A stretch of 64,000 nucleotides of DNA. Origin: Caldimonas mangrovi. Lineage in GTDB: Bacteria > Pseudomonadota > Gammaproteobacteria > Burkholderiales > Burkholderiaceae_C. Shown in pieces: positions 38,054 through 50,459 of this stretch. A program made the translations under genes and the position numbers. Under the pieces are notes generated by a model. The model made no database searches, had not been told where the DNA came from, and saw only the letters and a list, made by a program, of their open reading frames with translations. The DNA is taken from positions 186,001 to 250,000 of the forward strand of contig NZ_JAMKFE010000003.1 of assembly GCF_023721835.1 (NCBI RefSeq), given 5' to 3'. Position 1 is the first letter of the stretch. Each line of letters starts with the position of its first letter.

Positions 38054-39355
38054 TTAGCCCATGATTTGTTTCGGCAACCAGGTGGCAATGCCCGGGAAGG
38101 CATAGAGCAGCCCGACGGCGCCGACCAGCAGCAGGAACATCGGTGCCGAGGCCCGCGCGATCCACGGCAGTTCCCTGCCTGTCATGCCTTGCAGCACGAA
38201 CAGGTTGAAGCCGACCGGTGGCGTGATCTGCGCCATCTCGACGACGAGGACCAGGAAGATGCCGAACCAGATCGGGTCGATGCCGGCGGCATGCACGATC
38301 GGCAGCACCACGCCCATCGTCAGCACGATCACCGAGATGCCGTCGAGGAAGCAGCCGAGCACGATGTAGAACAGCATCAAAGCGAGCAGCAGCATCAGCG
38401 GCGACAGACCCAGCGAGCCGATCCACTCGGCCAGATGGCGCGGCAGGCCGATGTAGCCCATGGACAGCGTCAGGAAGGCTGCGCCTGCGAGAATCAGCGC
38501 GATCATGCAGTACAGGCGGGTTGCACCCATCAGCGAGTCGCGGAAGGTGCGCCAGTTCAACGAGCCCTGCACGCCGGACAGCATCAGGGAGCCGACCACG
38601 CCCAGGCCCGCGGCCTCGGTTGCCGTCGCCAGGCCGGTGTAGATCGAACCCAGCACCGCGACGATCAGCAGCACCACCGGGATCAGGCTGCGCGATGTCT
38701 TGATTTTCTCGAAGAAGCTCATCGAGCGGTCGGCCGTCGGCACTTTGTCCGGGTTCAGCAAGGCCCAGACCATCAGGTAGCCCATCAACAGTGCGGCGAC
38801 CATCAGACCCGGAAAAACACCGGCGGCGAACAGGCGCGCAATCGACACGTCGGCGGTGACGCCGTAGACGATCATGATCAACGACGGCGGGATCAGCAGC
38901 CCCAGCGTGCCTGCTCCGGCCAGGGAGCCGATCACGATGCTGTCGGGGTAGCCGCGCGACTTGAGTTCGGGCAGCGCCATCTTCCCGACGGTGGCGCAGG
39001 TGGCGGCGCTGGAGCCCGAGACGGCGGCGAAGATCGTGCAGCCGATCACGTTGGTGTGCAGCAGGCGTCCGGGCAGCCGGTTCATCCACGGGGCCAGCCC
39101 CTTGAACATGTCTTCCGACAGCTTGGTGCGGAACAGGATCTCGCCCATCCAGACGAACAGCGGCAGCGCCGTCAAGGTCCACGACGAGGCCGAGCCCCAG
39201 ATGGTGACCGCCATCGCGTCGCCGGCCGGCCGCGCACTGAACAGCTGCATGCCGATCCAGGCCACGCCGGTGAGCGTGAGCCCGATCCATACGCCGCTGC
39301 CCAGCAGTGCGAACAGGCTCGCGACCAGCAGCGTCATGATCAACAGGTCGTTCAT
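38054..39355 (-). CDS. TRAP transporter large permease (DctM family)
   Basis: 433 aa with about 12 membrane helices. Family motifs are VSGSSAATCATVGKMALPEL near residue 100 and PPSLIMIVYGV near 155, plus ITPPVGFNLFVLQGM near 375. It forms the Na+-coupled channel of a tripartite ATP-independent transporter together with the small permease and the periplasmic binding protein encoded just upstream. The operon order is P-Q-M on the minus strand, gaps 2-10 bases. The divergent hydantoinase-type enzyme suggests the substrate is a hydantoin or 5-oxo-amino acid (inference). Confidence 0.94.
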   Translation of the reverse strand: MNDLLIMTLLVASLFALLGSGVWIGLTLTGVAWIGMQLFSARPAGDAMAVTIWGSASSWTLTALPLFVWMGEILFRTKLSEDMFKGLAPWMNRLPGRLLHTNVIGCTIFAAVSGSSAATCATVGKMALPELKSRGYPDSIVIGSLAGAGTLGLLIPPSLIMIVYGVTADVSIARLFAAGVFPGLMVAALLMGYLMVWALLNPDKVPTADRSMSFFEKIKTSRSLIPVVLLIVAVLGSIYTGLATATEAAGLGVVGSLMLSGVQGSLNWRTFRDSLMGATRLYCMIALILAGAAFLTLSMGYIGLPRHLAEWIGSLGLSPLMLLLALMLFYIVLGCFLDGISVIVLTMGVVLPIVHAAGIDPIWFGIFLVLVVEMAQITPPVGFNLFVLQGMTGRELPWIARASAPMFLLLVGAVGLLYAFPGIATWLPKQIMG

Positions 39356-39365
39356 GATGTACTTC

Positions 39366-39875
39366 TCATTCGTTGAGCTTCAGCTCGGCGGAAACCGGCG
39401 CGATGCGCTTGCCGCGTATTTCCTGCCACCACTCGTCGACAAAGGCGATGAAGAAGACCACGGTCCCGATCGCCATCGACAGCTGAGGGATCCACAGCGG
39501 CGTCGCGTCAAAGCCGGTGGAGATGTCGTTGAATGCGTGCGACTCCCACACCAGGCGCAGGCTGTAGAACGCTAGCGCGCCGCTGAGCAGCACCGCCGCG
39601 CTGAGGCTCCACAGCTCCAGCCCCCGGCGCCCCGTGGCGCCGAGGCTGTTGATCAACAGCGTGACGCGGATATGCTCGCCACGCTTGAGGGTGTGCGCCA
39701 GCGCCAGGAACCCGGCGCCGGCCATGCAGTAGCCGGCGTAAGCGTCGATGCCGCGCAGGGGCAGGGTCACGATACGGTCGAGCATGCTGGCCAGGACCAT
39801 GACCAGCGTGCCGACCATCAGCAGCGCCGCCAGCCAGGCGGCGCCGTCATACAGGGCGTCGAGCAGCCGGCGCAT
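39366..39875 (-). CDS. TRAP transporter small permease (DctQ family)
   Basis: 169 aa with four membrane helices (about 10-32, 48-64, 88-108, 130-150). The stretch FLALAHTLKRGEHIRVTLLI is the standard DctQ motif. It binds the large permease and is required for transport. The ATG at 39875 overlaps nothing but follows the binding-protein stop by two bases, and the large permease begins 10 bases after its stop, so all three are one transcript. Confidence 0.92.
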   Translation of the reverse strand: MRRLLDALYDGAAWLAALLMVGTLVMVLASMLDRIVTLPLRGIDAYAGYCMAGAGFLALAHTLKRGEHIRVTLLINSLGATGRRGLELWSLSAAVLLSGALAFYSLRLVWESHAFNDISTGFDATPLWIPQLSMAIGTVVFFIAFVDEWWQEIRGKRIAPVSAELKLNE

Positions 39876-39877
39876 GA

Positions 39878-40849
39878 TCAGGGCTTCTGATAGGTGTCGA
39901 CGATGGCCTTGCCCTCGGGGCCGGCCTTCTCGATCCACTCGGCCAGCATCGGCGTGCCGACCGTCTTGCGCAGCTCGGTCTTCAGTTGCGGGCTGGGCTC
40001 GGTGATCTCCATGCCGTTCTTCTTCAGCAGGCCCTGGTATTCGCGGTCCTTGGCTTCGGAGACTTTCCAGCCGCGGTCTTCGGCGGTGGCGGCGGCCTTC
40101 AGCACCGCGTCCTGCGTCGCCTTGTCGAGGCCGTCGAAAGCCTTCTTGTTGACGATCACCGCGTTCTTCGGGAGCCAGGCCTGGGCGTTGTAGTAGTACT
40201 TGATGTGCTCGTAGGTCTTGCTGTCGTAGCCGGTGGAGCTGGAGGTCATGAACGACTCCACCACGCCGGTGGCCATCGCCTGCGACAGCTCGGCAGCCTG
40301 CACCGTGACCGGCTGGGCGCCGATCAGCTCGGCGATGCGCGCAGTGGCGGGGCTGTACGCGCGCCACTTGCTGCCCTTCAGGTCGGACAACGAGGTGATG
40401 GGCTTCTTGGTGTACAGGCCCTGCGGCTGCCAGGGGACCGTGTACAGCAGCATCATGCCCTGCTCGCCCAGCTTCTTCTGCAGCGCGGGCTTCTGGGCCT
40501 GGTACAGGCGCTGCGCTTCCTTGTAGCTGCTGGCCAGGAAGGGGCGGCCGTCGAGGCCGAACACCGGCCATTCGTTCTCATAGGCGCTCAGCAGGATTTC
40601 GCCCAGCTGTGCCTGGTTGCCCTGTACGGCGCGTTTGATCTCGGGCGCCTTGAACAGCGAGGCGCCGGGGTGCACGGTGATCTGCAGCTTGCCGCCCGAA
40701 GCCTGTTCGACGTCCTTGGCGAACTGCATCAGATTCTCGGTGTGGAAGTTGGCGGCCGGGTAGGCCGAAGCGAGGTCCCACTTCGACTGGGCATAGGCAT
40801 TGAGCGCCAGACCGCTGAGTGCGACGGCGGCAAGAGACGTCTTGAACAT
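39878..40849 (-). CDS. TRAP transporter solute-binding protein (DctP family)
   Basis: 323 aa. The signal peptide MFKTSLAAVALSGLALNAYAQ precedes the mature domain. DctP landmarks are LMQFAKDVEQASGGKLQITV, PWQPQGLYTKKPI, and LKGSKWRAYSPATARIAELI with the carboxylate-binding Arg. It captures the substrate in the periplasm. An AAGGAGCTTCC site precedes the ATG. It is clearly related to a second binding protein at 45333. First gene of the minus-strand operon; the promoter lies in the divergent spacer shared with the winged-helix regulator. Confidence 0.94.
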   Translation of the reverse strand: MFKTSLAAVALSGLALNAYAQSKWDLASAYPAANFHTENLMQFAKDVEQASGGKLQITVHPGASLFKAPEIKRAVQGNQAQLGEILLSAYENEWPVFGLDGRPFLASSYKEAQRLYQAQKPALQKKLGEQGMMLLYTVPWQPQGLYTKKPITSLSDLKGSKWRAYSPATARIAELIGAQPVTVQAAELSQAMATGVVESFMTSSSTGYDSKTYEHIKYYYNAQAWLPKNAVIVNKKAFDGLDKATQDAVLKAAATAEDRGWKVSEAKDREYQGLLKKNGMEITEPSPQLKTELRKTVGTPMLAEWIEKAGPEGKAIVDTYQKP

Positions 40850-40982
40850 GGAAGCTCCTTGCAGGTGAAGGCGGCACTTGCCGCGGGTGTTGGCAAAGTT
40901 GCAAGATCGAGGCCAAGAACTTGCTGACTGAAATGTAAGGAACTGACGATGAAGTGATATCAGTGTTTTCCCGATACGTCGA

Positions 40983-41002
40983 CATTTTGTTGGCATTTTG
41001 TT
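40983..41002 (+). repeat. Tandem direct repeat in the TRAP/hyu divergent spacer
   Basis: CATTTTGTT occurs twice (40983-40991 and 40994-41002), 11 bases apart, so both copies face the same side of the helix. The spacer also has TGATATCA at 40955-40962. These are candidate binding sites for the winged-helix regulator encoded next. I see no other structure in 40850-41103. Confidence 0.45.
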
Positions 41003-41103
41003 TTCAACTTGGGCTACAGTTCCACCCATCGCAGCGAGCTGATGATGCACCTCCAGGGTGCGAAATGCACAGCCGCAGTGCGATGAACCGAGAGGGTTCA
41101 CAC

Positions 41104-41652
41104 ATGAATCGCAAGAGCAAGACGACCGCCGCAGACGAGACCGACGCCCCGCACCACGAGATCGTGTCGTCGGCGCATCTCGTGTCCCCGCGCAGCAAGG
41201 AGCTGAGCGAGTTCGAATTCGGCCTGATCGTCTCCAACAACGCGTTCTCGCGCTGGATCGTCCACTGCATGTCGGCTGCAGGCCTGCGCGAGCTGACGCC
41301 GCTGGACGTGCTGGTGCTGCACCACGTCAACCATCGTGCCCGCGACAAGCGTCTGTCCGACATCTGCTTCATCATGAATGTCGAGGACACGCACCTGATC
41401 AACTACTCGCTCAAGAAGCTGCAGGGCCTGGGTGTGGTGGCGTCGAGCCGCAACGGCAAGGACGTGACCTACGCCACCACCGAACTCGGCCGCAAGCATG
41501 TCGAGCGCTATCGCGAGATCCGCGAGAACTGCCTGATCAATGCGCTGAAGGCGGACGACGCGCTCAACCAACAGATCGGAGAGCTCGCACGCTTGCTGCG
41601 CGTGCTCTCCGGCGTGTACGACCAGGCGGCGAGAGCTGCCGCCTCGCTCTGA
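41104..41652 (+). CDS. Winged-helix (MarR-like) transcriptional regulator
   Basis: 182 aa. The DNA-binding region lies about residues 65-135: [20 protein letters not shown], then [20 protein letters not shown] (recognition helix) and [19 protein letters not shown] (wing). This matches MarR-type winged helices. I start at MNRKSKTT (41104) with GAGAGGG upstream; an ATG at 41083 is possible. It lies between a TRAP operon and a hydantoinase gene and probably controls both in response to the transported substrate. Confidence 0.85.
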   Translation: MNRKSKTTAADETDAPHHEIVSSAHLVSPRSKELSEFEFGLIVSNNAFSRWIVHCMSAAGLRELTPLDVLVLHHVNHRARDKRLSDICFIMNVEDTHLINYSLKKLQGLGVVASSRNGKDVTYATTELGRKHVERYREIRENCLINALKADDALNQQIGELARLLRVLSGVYDQAARAAASL

Positions 41653-41701
41653 TCCTCAACCTTTCTTCCCCCTACGGGAATCGCACCTCAGGGAGCCGCC
41701 C

Positions 41702-45332
<3,631 letters not shown>

Positions 45333-45349
<17 letters not shown>

Positions 45350-46400
45350 GGGAATTCGAGACCACATCATGAACCCCGGCCCCGGCGGCTCGGTGCGCCG
45401 CCGGGTGCTGCTGCAGGCGGCCTGCGCAGGGCCGCTTGCGGCCTGGTTGCCGCACTCGCGAGCGGCAGCCGCAGCCTCGTCGCGCACCTGGCGCCTGGCC
45501 ACCGGTTACTCTGCCGACGGCTTGCATGCCCGCAACATCGAACTGTTCGCGCAAGAAGTGAAGGCCGCCACCGGCGGCACGCTGTCGATCGAGGTGCATG
45601 CGGGCGGCAAGCTCGCCAAGCTGCCGGACATCTTCCCCGGCGTGCAGGACGGCCGCTTCGAGGCGGGCGAGATCCTGCTCAGCGCGGTTGCCGGCACGCT
45701 GCCGATGGCCGGCGTCGATGCGATTCCGTTCGTGGTCTCGGGCTATGCCGATGCACAGCGCCTGGCCGAGCTGGCGCGCCGGCCGATCGACGACAAGGCG
45801 CGCGACTTCGGCCTGCGCATGCTGTTCGACGTGCCGTGGCCGCCCCAGGGCCTGTATTCGAACCGGCCGCTGCAGGCCATCGGTGACCTTCGGGGGTTGC
45901 GCATGCGCACCTACAACGACACCACGCGCCGTTTCGCGTCCTACGTGCAGGCCAAGGCCGTCGAGGTCAACGCGGTCGACCTGCCGGCGGCCCTCAGGTC
46001 GGGCCAGATCGACGCGATGATCACCTCTGCCGCTACCGGCGTCGAAAGCCAGGCCTGGACGGGCATGAAGCACTTCTACGACGTTCACGCATGGATCCCG
46101 AAAAACGCGGTGGCCGTCAGCCGGGCTGCGTTCGGCAGCCTGGCGCCCGAGCAGCAGCAGGCGGTGCTGGCGAGCGCCGAACAGGCCCAGCGGCGCGGAT
46201 GGCAGATGAGCGAGGACGCCGCGCGGGCCGCCAAGCAGACGCTGGGTGGGCACGGCATGGCGGTCGAGCCGCCGGGGCCCATCCTGACGCGCGAGTTGAA
46301 GCGGCTCGGCGAGAAGTTCTCGCTCGAGTGGATCCGCGCCACCAACGGGCTGGGCAACGCGGTGTTCCTGCCGTACTTCACGCAGGCGGCCTCGCGTTGA
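45333..46400 (+). CDS. Second TRAP-type solute-binding protein
   Basis: 355 aa. An Arg-rich, Tat-like signal ([20 protein letters not shown]) precedes the mature domain. DctP features are [36 protein letters not shown] and [20 protein letters not shown]. It is a paralogue of the binding protein at 39878 with many shared blocks. The ATG at 45333 has GGAGGT eight bases upstream and lies inside the hydantoinase gene, so translation is coupled. No permease gene is next to it; it may share the permease of the divergent operon (inference). Confidence 0.9.
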
Positions 46401-46443
46401 GTCGCACAAGAGGGGCCCTCGTGGTCGGCATGCAGGAGCCCGA

Positions 46444-47232
46444 TTGTTTCTTCTGAAGCTCGGGCTGGTCGCGACCTCGGTGCTGCTCGCGTCGCTGGCG
46501 GCGCGACGCTATGGCCATGGTGTCGCCGGTGCGCTGGCCGGCATGCCGGTGATCGCCGGGCCGATCATGCTGTTCGTGCTGGTGCAGCAGCCTGCTGGGC
46601 ACGCGGCTGCCATTGCGCTGGCGACGCTGGTCTGCCTGCCGGCGACCATCGCGCATCTGGTGGTGTTCGCGCTGTGCGCAACTGTGGGTGCGCCCTGGTG
46701 GGCGGGCCTGGCCGCGGCCAACACGGCGATCGTCGGCGGCGGCTGGGCCTTGGCGCAGCTCACGCTGCCGGCCGAGGCGGTTTACGCGCTGGCGCTCATG
46801 GCACCGGCGGTCGGGCTGCTCGCGATGCGCCACTGCGCCCGCCGCGCGGGCTCGGGGCCGCCTGTGGGCGGGCCGGTGGCGATCCCGCGCAGCGAACTGG
46901 CCTGGCGCGTCGCCGCGGCGCTCGTGATGGCCGCAGCGATCATGCTCGGTGCCGACGTGCTGCCGGTGATGGTCAGCGGCTTGCTGCTCGCGATCCCTAT
47001 CGCCGGGAACGTGCTGCCCTGCTTCACGCTGCCGCGTCATGGTGCGCAGGCCACGGTCGCCCTGCTGACGGGCTTCGTGCGGGGCCTGTTCGGCTTTGCC
47101 GCGTTTTTCGTCGTGCTGCATGCAACGCTACCCGGGGCCGGCAAGGCCATCGCCGCCTGTGCCGCGCTGGCAGCGGCCTTGTCGGCGGCGCTGGCGGTGC
47201 ACCTGCTGCACCAACGCCTGGCGCGGCGTTAG
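46444..47232 (+). CDS. Multi-spanning inner membrane protein, function unknown
   Basis: 262 aa with about eight hydrophobic helices spread over the whole length, and a conserved-looking GHGVAGALAGMPVIAGPI segment near residue 25. TTG start at 46444 with GCAGGAG six bases upstream, the only start with a ribosome site. It follows the second binding protein by 43 bases on the same strand, so it may belong to the same operon as the hydantoinase. I do not recognise a transporter motif, and do not assign a substrate. Confidence 0.75.
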   Translation: MFLLKLGLVATSVLLASLAARRYGHGVAGALAGMPVIAGPIMLFVLVQQPAGHAAAIALATLVCLPATIAHLVVFALCATVGAPWWAGLAAANTAIVGGGWALAQLTLPAEAVYALALMAPAVGLLAMRHCARRAGSGPPVGGPVAIPRSELAWRVAAALVMAAAIMLGADVLPVMVSGLLLAIPIAGNVLPCFTLPRHGAQATVALLTGFVRGLFGFAAFFVVLHATLPGAGKAIAACAALAAALSAALAVHLLHQRLARR

Positions 47233-47332
47233 CCGCTACCGTACCGGGCCTTTCACTCCGGCGATGAACAGGGCGTCGCAGTCGTCACAAGCGTAGTGCC
47301 AACGCTGCGAGCCGCACCGCAGCCAACGGGCC

Positions 47333-47710
47333 TCAACATACCGATCCGCCGACGCTGGCGCCTGTTTTCAGATCGAATCCGAAGTAGCAGGCGTACTCTC
47401 CTTTCGGCGAGCGCGTGCAGGTCAGCCGGTCGTCGTCGCGTGACCGGAACCGTTCCCCGGCCGTGCTGCTGCACGCGTCCGTCTTGTCTGGCCCCATCGC
47501 GTCGAACATCTCCCGAGCAGCTTGGCCACGAAGCTGGAACGCGATTCTGCTGTCTTGCTCAGAAGGCGGCACCGGGTCGCCCAGACCGCCGCCGAAGGTC
47601 GCAAAGCTCGCCTGCGCGGGTTTGTAAGAGAACTCCCACGCCGGGATGGCGGCAACAGACAAGCCCGTTGTAAGAGCGACAGACACGATGAGAGCTTTGC
47701 GCACGTGCAT
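47333..47710 (-). CDS. Small exported hypothetical protein (candidate immunity protein)
   Basis: 125 aa. The signal peptide (KALIVSVALTTGLSVAAIPA) predicts periplasmic location. The mature part has an acidic/polar middle (QLRGQAAREMFDAMG) and four cysteines in DACSSTAG, LTCTRSPKGEYACYFGFDLK and a terminal GGSVC, likely two disulfides. I do not know the family. It begins seven bases after the stop of the MepA-like hydrolase gene with GAGGCAG as ribosome site, so the two are translated together. A periplasmic partner for a peptidoglycan hydrolase without signal peptide is consistent with an immunity protein; that is inference. Confidence 0.75.
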   Translation of the reverse strand: MHVRKALIVSVALTTGLSVAAIPAWEFSYKPAQASFATFGGGLGDPVPPSEQDSRIAFQLRGQAAREMFDAMGPDKTDACSSTAGERFRSRDDDRLTCTRSPKGEYACYFGFDLKTGASVGGSVC

Positions 47711-47717
47711 ATCTGCC

Positions 47718-48185
47718 TCAGCCGATCACTTCGACGTGGAGATGATCGTCGTGGCCGCGCATCGGACTCACACGGGCGATCGACCCGTCATTGAAGAAAA
47801 CACGGCGCACCATGCCGGTGGCGTACATCAGGTCGATGAGACGCTCGGTCGCGACGCGGTCGTAGGTCGACTCGGTATACCGCACCGGCAAGTGCTTGCG
47901 GTCCTTCCTGAGCGGGCGCATGTCCACTTCGAGGCCGCTGCGATGGCTTCTGTGCGGGGGAAATGACGCCCCATCGGCCAAGCTGATGTTGCCGATGCCG
48001 AACTTGCGATCGTCGATCGAACTCCAGGCGAACTCGAGCTGAAAGATGAAGGTCAGCATCTGGGGGTGGGCGTATTGCCCTGCTCCGCCCATGGGCGTCC
48101 CGTAGGTGTAGTAGCCGGCTTCCTCGGGCGCTTGGGGAAGCACGAAAAAGCTTCGGCGGTCGATGCCGACGACAGTGGTCTGCAT
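47718..48185 (-). CDS. MepA/M74-like murein endopeptidase domain protein, no signal peptide
   Basis: 155 aa. FPPHRSHRSGLEVDMRPL holds the His and Asp zinc ligands and GHDDHLHVEV at the very end the last His pair, as in penicillin-insensitive murein endopeptidase MepA (M74, LAS fold). It is much shorter than MepA (about 270 aa) and has no signal peptide, so it would not reach the periplasm by Sec. This small-cytoplasmic-start format is common for phage endolysins and T6SS effectors. A small exported protein gene follows seven bases later. An AGGAAGGA site precedes the ATG. Confidence 0.78.
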   Translation of the reverse strand: MQTTVVGIDRRSFFVLPQAPEEAGYYTYGTPMGGAGQYAHPQMLTFIFQLEFAWSSIDDRKFGIGNISLADGASFPPHRSHRSGLEVDMRPLRKDRKHLPVRYTESTYDRVATERLIDLMYATGMVRRVFFNDGSIARVSPMRGHDDHLHVEVIG

Positions 48186-48307
48186 GTGTTTTTCCTTCCT
48201 GTTGCTTGTTGTGGTGGGCGGTGTGCCTGCGGCGCAGGCAGGACGAAGCCGACCTGCTTGCGCCGCGGTAGCCTACAACGTGCTGTGCGGAAGGAGAAGG
48301 CCCGACC

Positions 48308-49510
48308 CTACCAGTTCACCTCCCGCTCCGGCGTGGCCGTGATGCGGTGGAGGCTCAGATCGGCGCCGTCGAATTCCTCCTCCTGGCTCAGGCGCAAGCC
48401 GAACAGCAGCTTGATCGCGCCATAGACCACCAGACCACCGAGCAGGGCCCAGCCGACGCCCATCAGCGTGCCGAGCAATTGCCCCAGGAAGCTGACGCCG
48501 CCGATGCCGCCGAGCGCGGTGCTGCCGAAGATGCCGGCTGCGATGCCGCCCCAGGCCCCGCACAGGCCGTGCAACGGCCACACGCCGAGCACGTCGTCGA
48601 TCTTCCAGCGGTTCTGCGTGAGCGTGAAGGTGGTGACGAACAAGGCGCCGGCGATGGCGCCGGTGGCGAGCGCACCCGCCGGGTGCATCAGATCGGAGCC
48701 GGCGCACACGGCCACCAGCCCGGCCAGCGGCCCGTTGTGCACGAAGCCGGGGTCATTGCGGCCGGCGATCAGCGCGGCGAGGGTGCCGCCCACCATGGCC
48801 ATCAGCGAATTGACGGCGACCAGGCCGGAGATCTTGTCGACCGTCTGCGCGCTCATCACATTGAAGCCGAACCAGCCCACGGTGAGCACCCAGGCGCCCA
48901 AGGCAAGGAAGGGGATGCTCGACGGCGGATGCGCCGAAATGGCCCCGTCCTTGCGGTAGCGGTTGCTGCGCGCGCCGAGCAGCAGCACGGCCGGCAGCGC
49001 GATCCACCCGCCCACCGCATGCACCACCACCGAGCCGGCGAAGTCGTGCAGCGGCGCGCCGGTGGCGGACTCGAGCCAGGCCTGGATGCCGAAGTTGCCG
49101 TTCCACACCACGCCCTCGAACAGCGGGTAGACCGCGCCGACGATCGCCGCGGTGGCGAGTAGCTGTGGGTAGAACCTGGCCCGTTCGGCGATGCCGCCCG
49201 AAACGATCGCGGGAATCGCCGCGGCGAAAGTCAGCAGGAAAAAGAACTTCACCAGGTCGTAGCCGTTGCGCTGTGCAAGCACGGTGGCGTCGCTGAAGAA
49301 CTGCACGCCGTAGGCCACGGTGTAGCCGACGAAGAAGTAGGCGAGCGTGGACACCGAGAAGTCGACCAGGATCTTCACCAACGCATTGACCTGGTTCTTC
49401 TTGCGCACGGTGCCGAGTTCCAGGAAGGCGAAACCGGCATGCATGGCGAGCACCATGATGGCGCCCAGCAGGATGAAAAGGGCGTCACTGCCCTGTTTGA
49501 ATGACTCCAT
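48308..49510 (-). CDS. amtB: Ammonium transporter (Amt family)
   Basis: 400 aa with 11 membrane helices. The twin pore histidines are in HDFAGSVVVHAVGGWIALPA and VWPLHGLCGAWGGIAAG; the extracellular Phe gate and Trp/Ser recruitment region lie in WNGNFGIQAWLE. It conducts ammonium into the cell and in most proteobacteria is regulated by GlnK, but no glnK is adjacent. Start MESFKQ at 49510 with AGAGGG upstream. A sigma-54 promoter lies about 107 bases upstream, consistent with NtrC control of nitrogen scavenging, and a stable hairpin sits in the leader. Confidence 0.93.
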   Translation of the reverse strand: MESFKQGSDALFILLGAIMVLAMHAGFAFLELGTVRKKNQVNALVKILVDFSVSTLAYFFVGYTVAYGVQFFSDATVLAQRNGYDLVKFFFLLTFAAAIPAIVSGGIAERARFYPQLLATAAIVGAVYPLFEGVVWNGNFGIQAWLESATGAPLHDFAGSVVVHAVGGWIALPAVLLLGARSNRYRKDGAISAHPPSSIPFLALGAWVLTVGWFGFNVMSAQTVDKISGLVAVNSLMAMVGGTLAALIAGRNDPGFVHNGPLAGLVAVCAGSDLMHPAGALATGAIAGALFVTTFTLTQNRWKIDDVLGVWPLHGLCGAWGGIAAGIFGSTALGGIGGVSFLGQLLGTLMGVGWALLGGLVVYGAIKLLFGLRLSQEEEFDGADLSLHRITATPEREVNW

Positions 49511-49552
49511 GAGACCCTCTCGTTGTTGCCTGGCCGCTTGCAGACGACGCAA

Positions 49553-49591
49553 CCCCCGCTGACTGCACCTGGATGGCGCGGCCAGCGGGGG
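49553..49591 (-). promoter_or_regulatory. Stable hairpin in the amtB leader
   Basis: CCCCCGCTG (49553-49561) and CAGCGGGGG (49583-49591) form a perfect 9-bp stem between the sigma-54 promoter and the amtB start. There is no T-run, so it is more likely a leader structure than a terminator. Confidence 0.5.
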
Positions 49592-49616
49592 CTGTCAGTA
49601 AAACGCACCAGTTCAA

Positions 49617-49632
49617 AGCAAGGTCTGTGCCT
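49617..49632 (-). promoter_or_regulatory. Sigma-54 promoter of amtB
   Basis: On the minus strand AGGCACAGACCTTGCT matches TGGCACGN4TTGCT except at positions 1 and 7; GG and GC spacing is exact. The expected transcript starts about 95 bases before the amtB ATG. Confidence 0.75.
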
Positions 49633-49754
49633 TTTTGGGGCGGAGCATTTCCCCGGAATGGGGCGTGGTGGGCACAAATTGAGGGCACCATGGAGAGGTG
49701 AACGCACGAAATGCGGGCGCGCGCGTGTGCGGCGCCCGGTCTTGGTGCCGCGCG

Positions 49755-50159
49755 TCAGGGGTTCGAGAACCGCGTCAGCACCTCGCGCAGTGCGGCGGGG
49801 TCATGTGCCTGGAGGCGGCGCAATGCAGTCGCAGCGGCCGCCGCCAGTGCCTCGCCGTGTTGAGCCTTGATGTGTTCGATCTCCTGGCACATGGTTTTCA
49901 ATCCGGCCAGCCGTTGCTGTGCTTCGGCGTCCTCGGGCGGTGCCGATCGATCGGCCAGGTCGAGCAGCACGGCGGTCAGCATGCCCAGCTGGCGACCATA
50001 GGAGTGGGCCTCGAAGATCTTTTGCTCGATCGGGCCGACGCCGGCTTCGGGCGGAATGGCGTTGAAGAACCAGCGCGTGTCGGGGGCAATGTCCTGCGCG
50101 ACGTCTCCGCTGAACGGCCAATGGACGTGTGGGGCCCACAGCCAGAACCATGGCAGCAT
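49755..50159 (-). CDS. Hypothetical protein, 134 aa
   Basis: The protein begins MLPWFWLWAPHVHWPFSGDV and contains RWFFNAIPPEAGVGPIEQKI, then a helical Ala/Glu/Arg-rich half (LRRLQAHDPAALREVLTRF) that could form a coiled coil. No signal peptide or membrane helix is clear. I do not recognise a family. It diverges from the LuxR-like gene; the 300-base spacer between them shows no further ORF. The ATG at 50159 has GGAGGAAG upstream, which supports it as a real gene. Confidence 0.65.
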   Translation of the reverse strand: MLPWFWLWAPHVHWPFSGDVAQDIAPDTRWFFNAIPPEAGVGPIEQKIFEAHSYGRQLGMLTAVLLDLADRSAPPEDAEAQQRLAGLKTMCQEIEHIKAQHGEALAAAAATALRRLQAHDPAALREVLTRFSNP

Positions 50160-50459
50160 GGCGCTTCCTCCAGAAGAATGACGAGGGGAGCCCGCAGTAC
50201 CGCTCGACGGGGCAGGTTCAGCTTAGTCGGCTGCTCGATCGGGCGCATCGCCCTGTCGGGGGTGGCGCGCGTGCCGGCGACGTGACGTATGCGGCGCACC
50301 CGGCCACTTGATGCTGTTACATACGAGTGCAATCAGCAGCATCCCGACATAATCAGCGCTTTGCGAGTCGTCGGGCGCAAGCTCGAGAAGGTGAGCGTCT
50401 ACACTCGGGCCCTGTTGCGGTGCTTGGTAGGAGTTCGCTTCGGTGGCACAGGAGAATCG

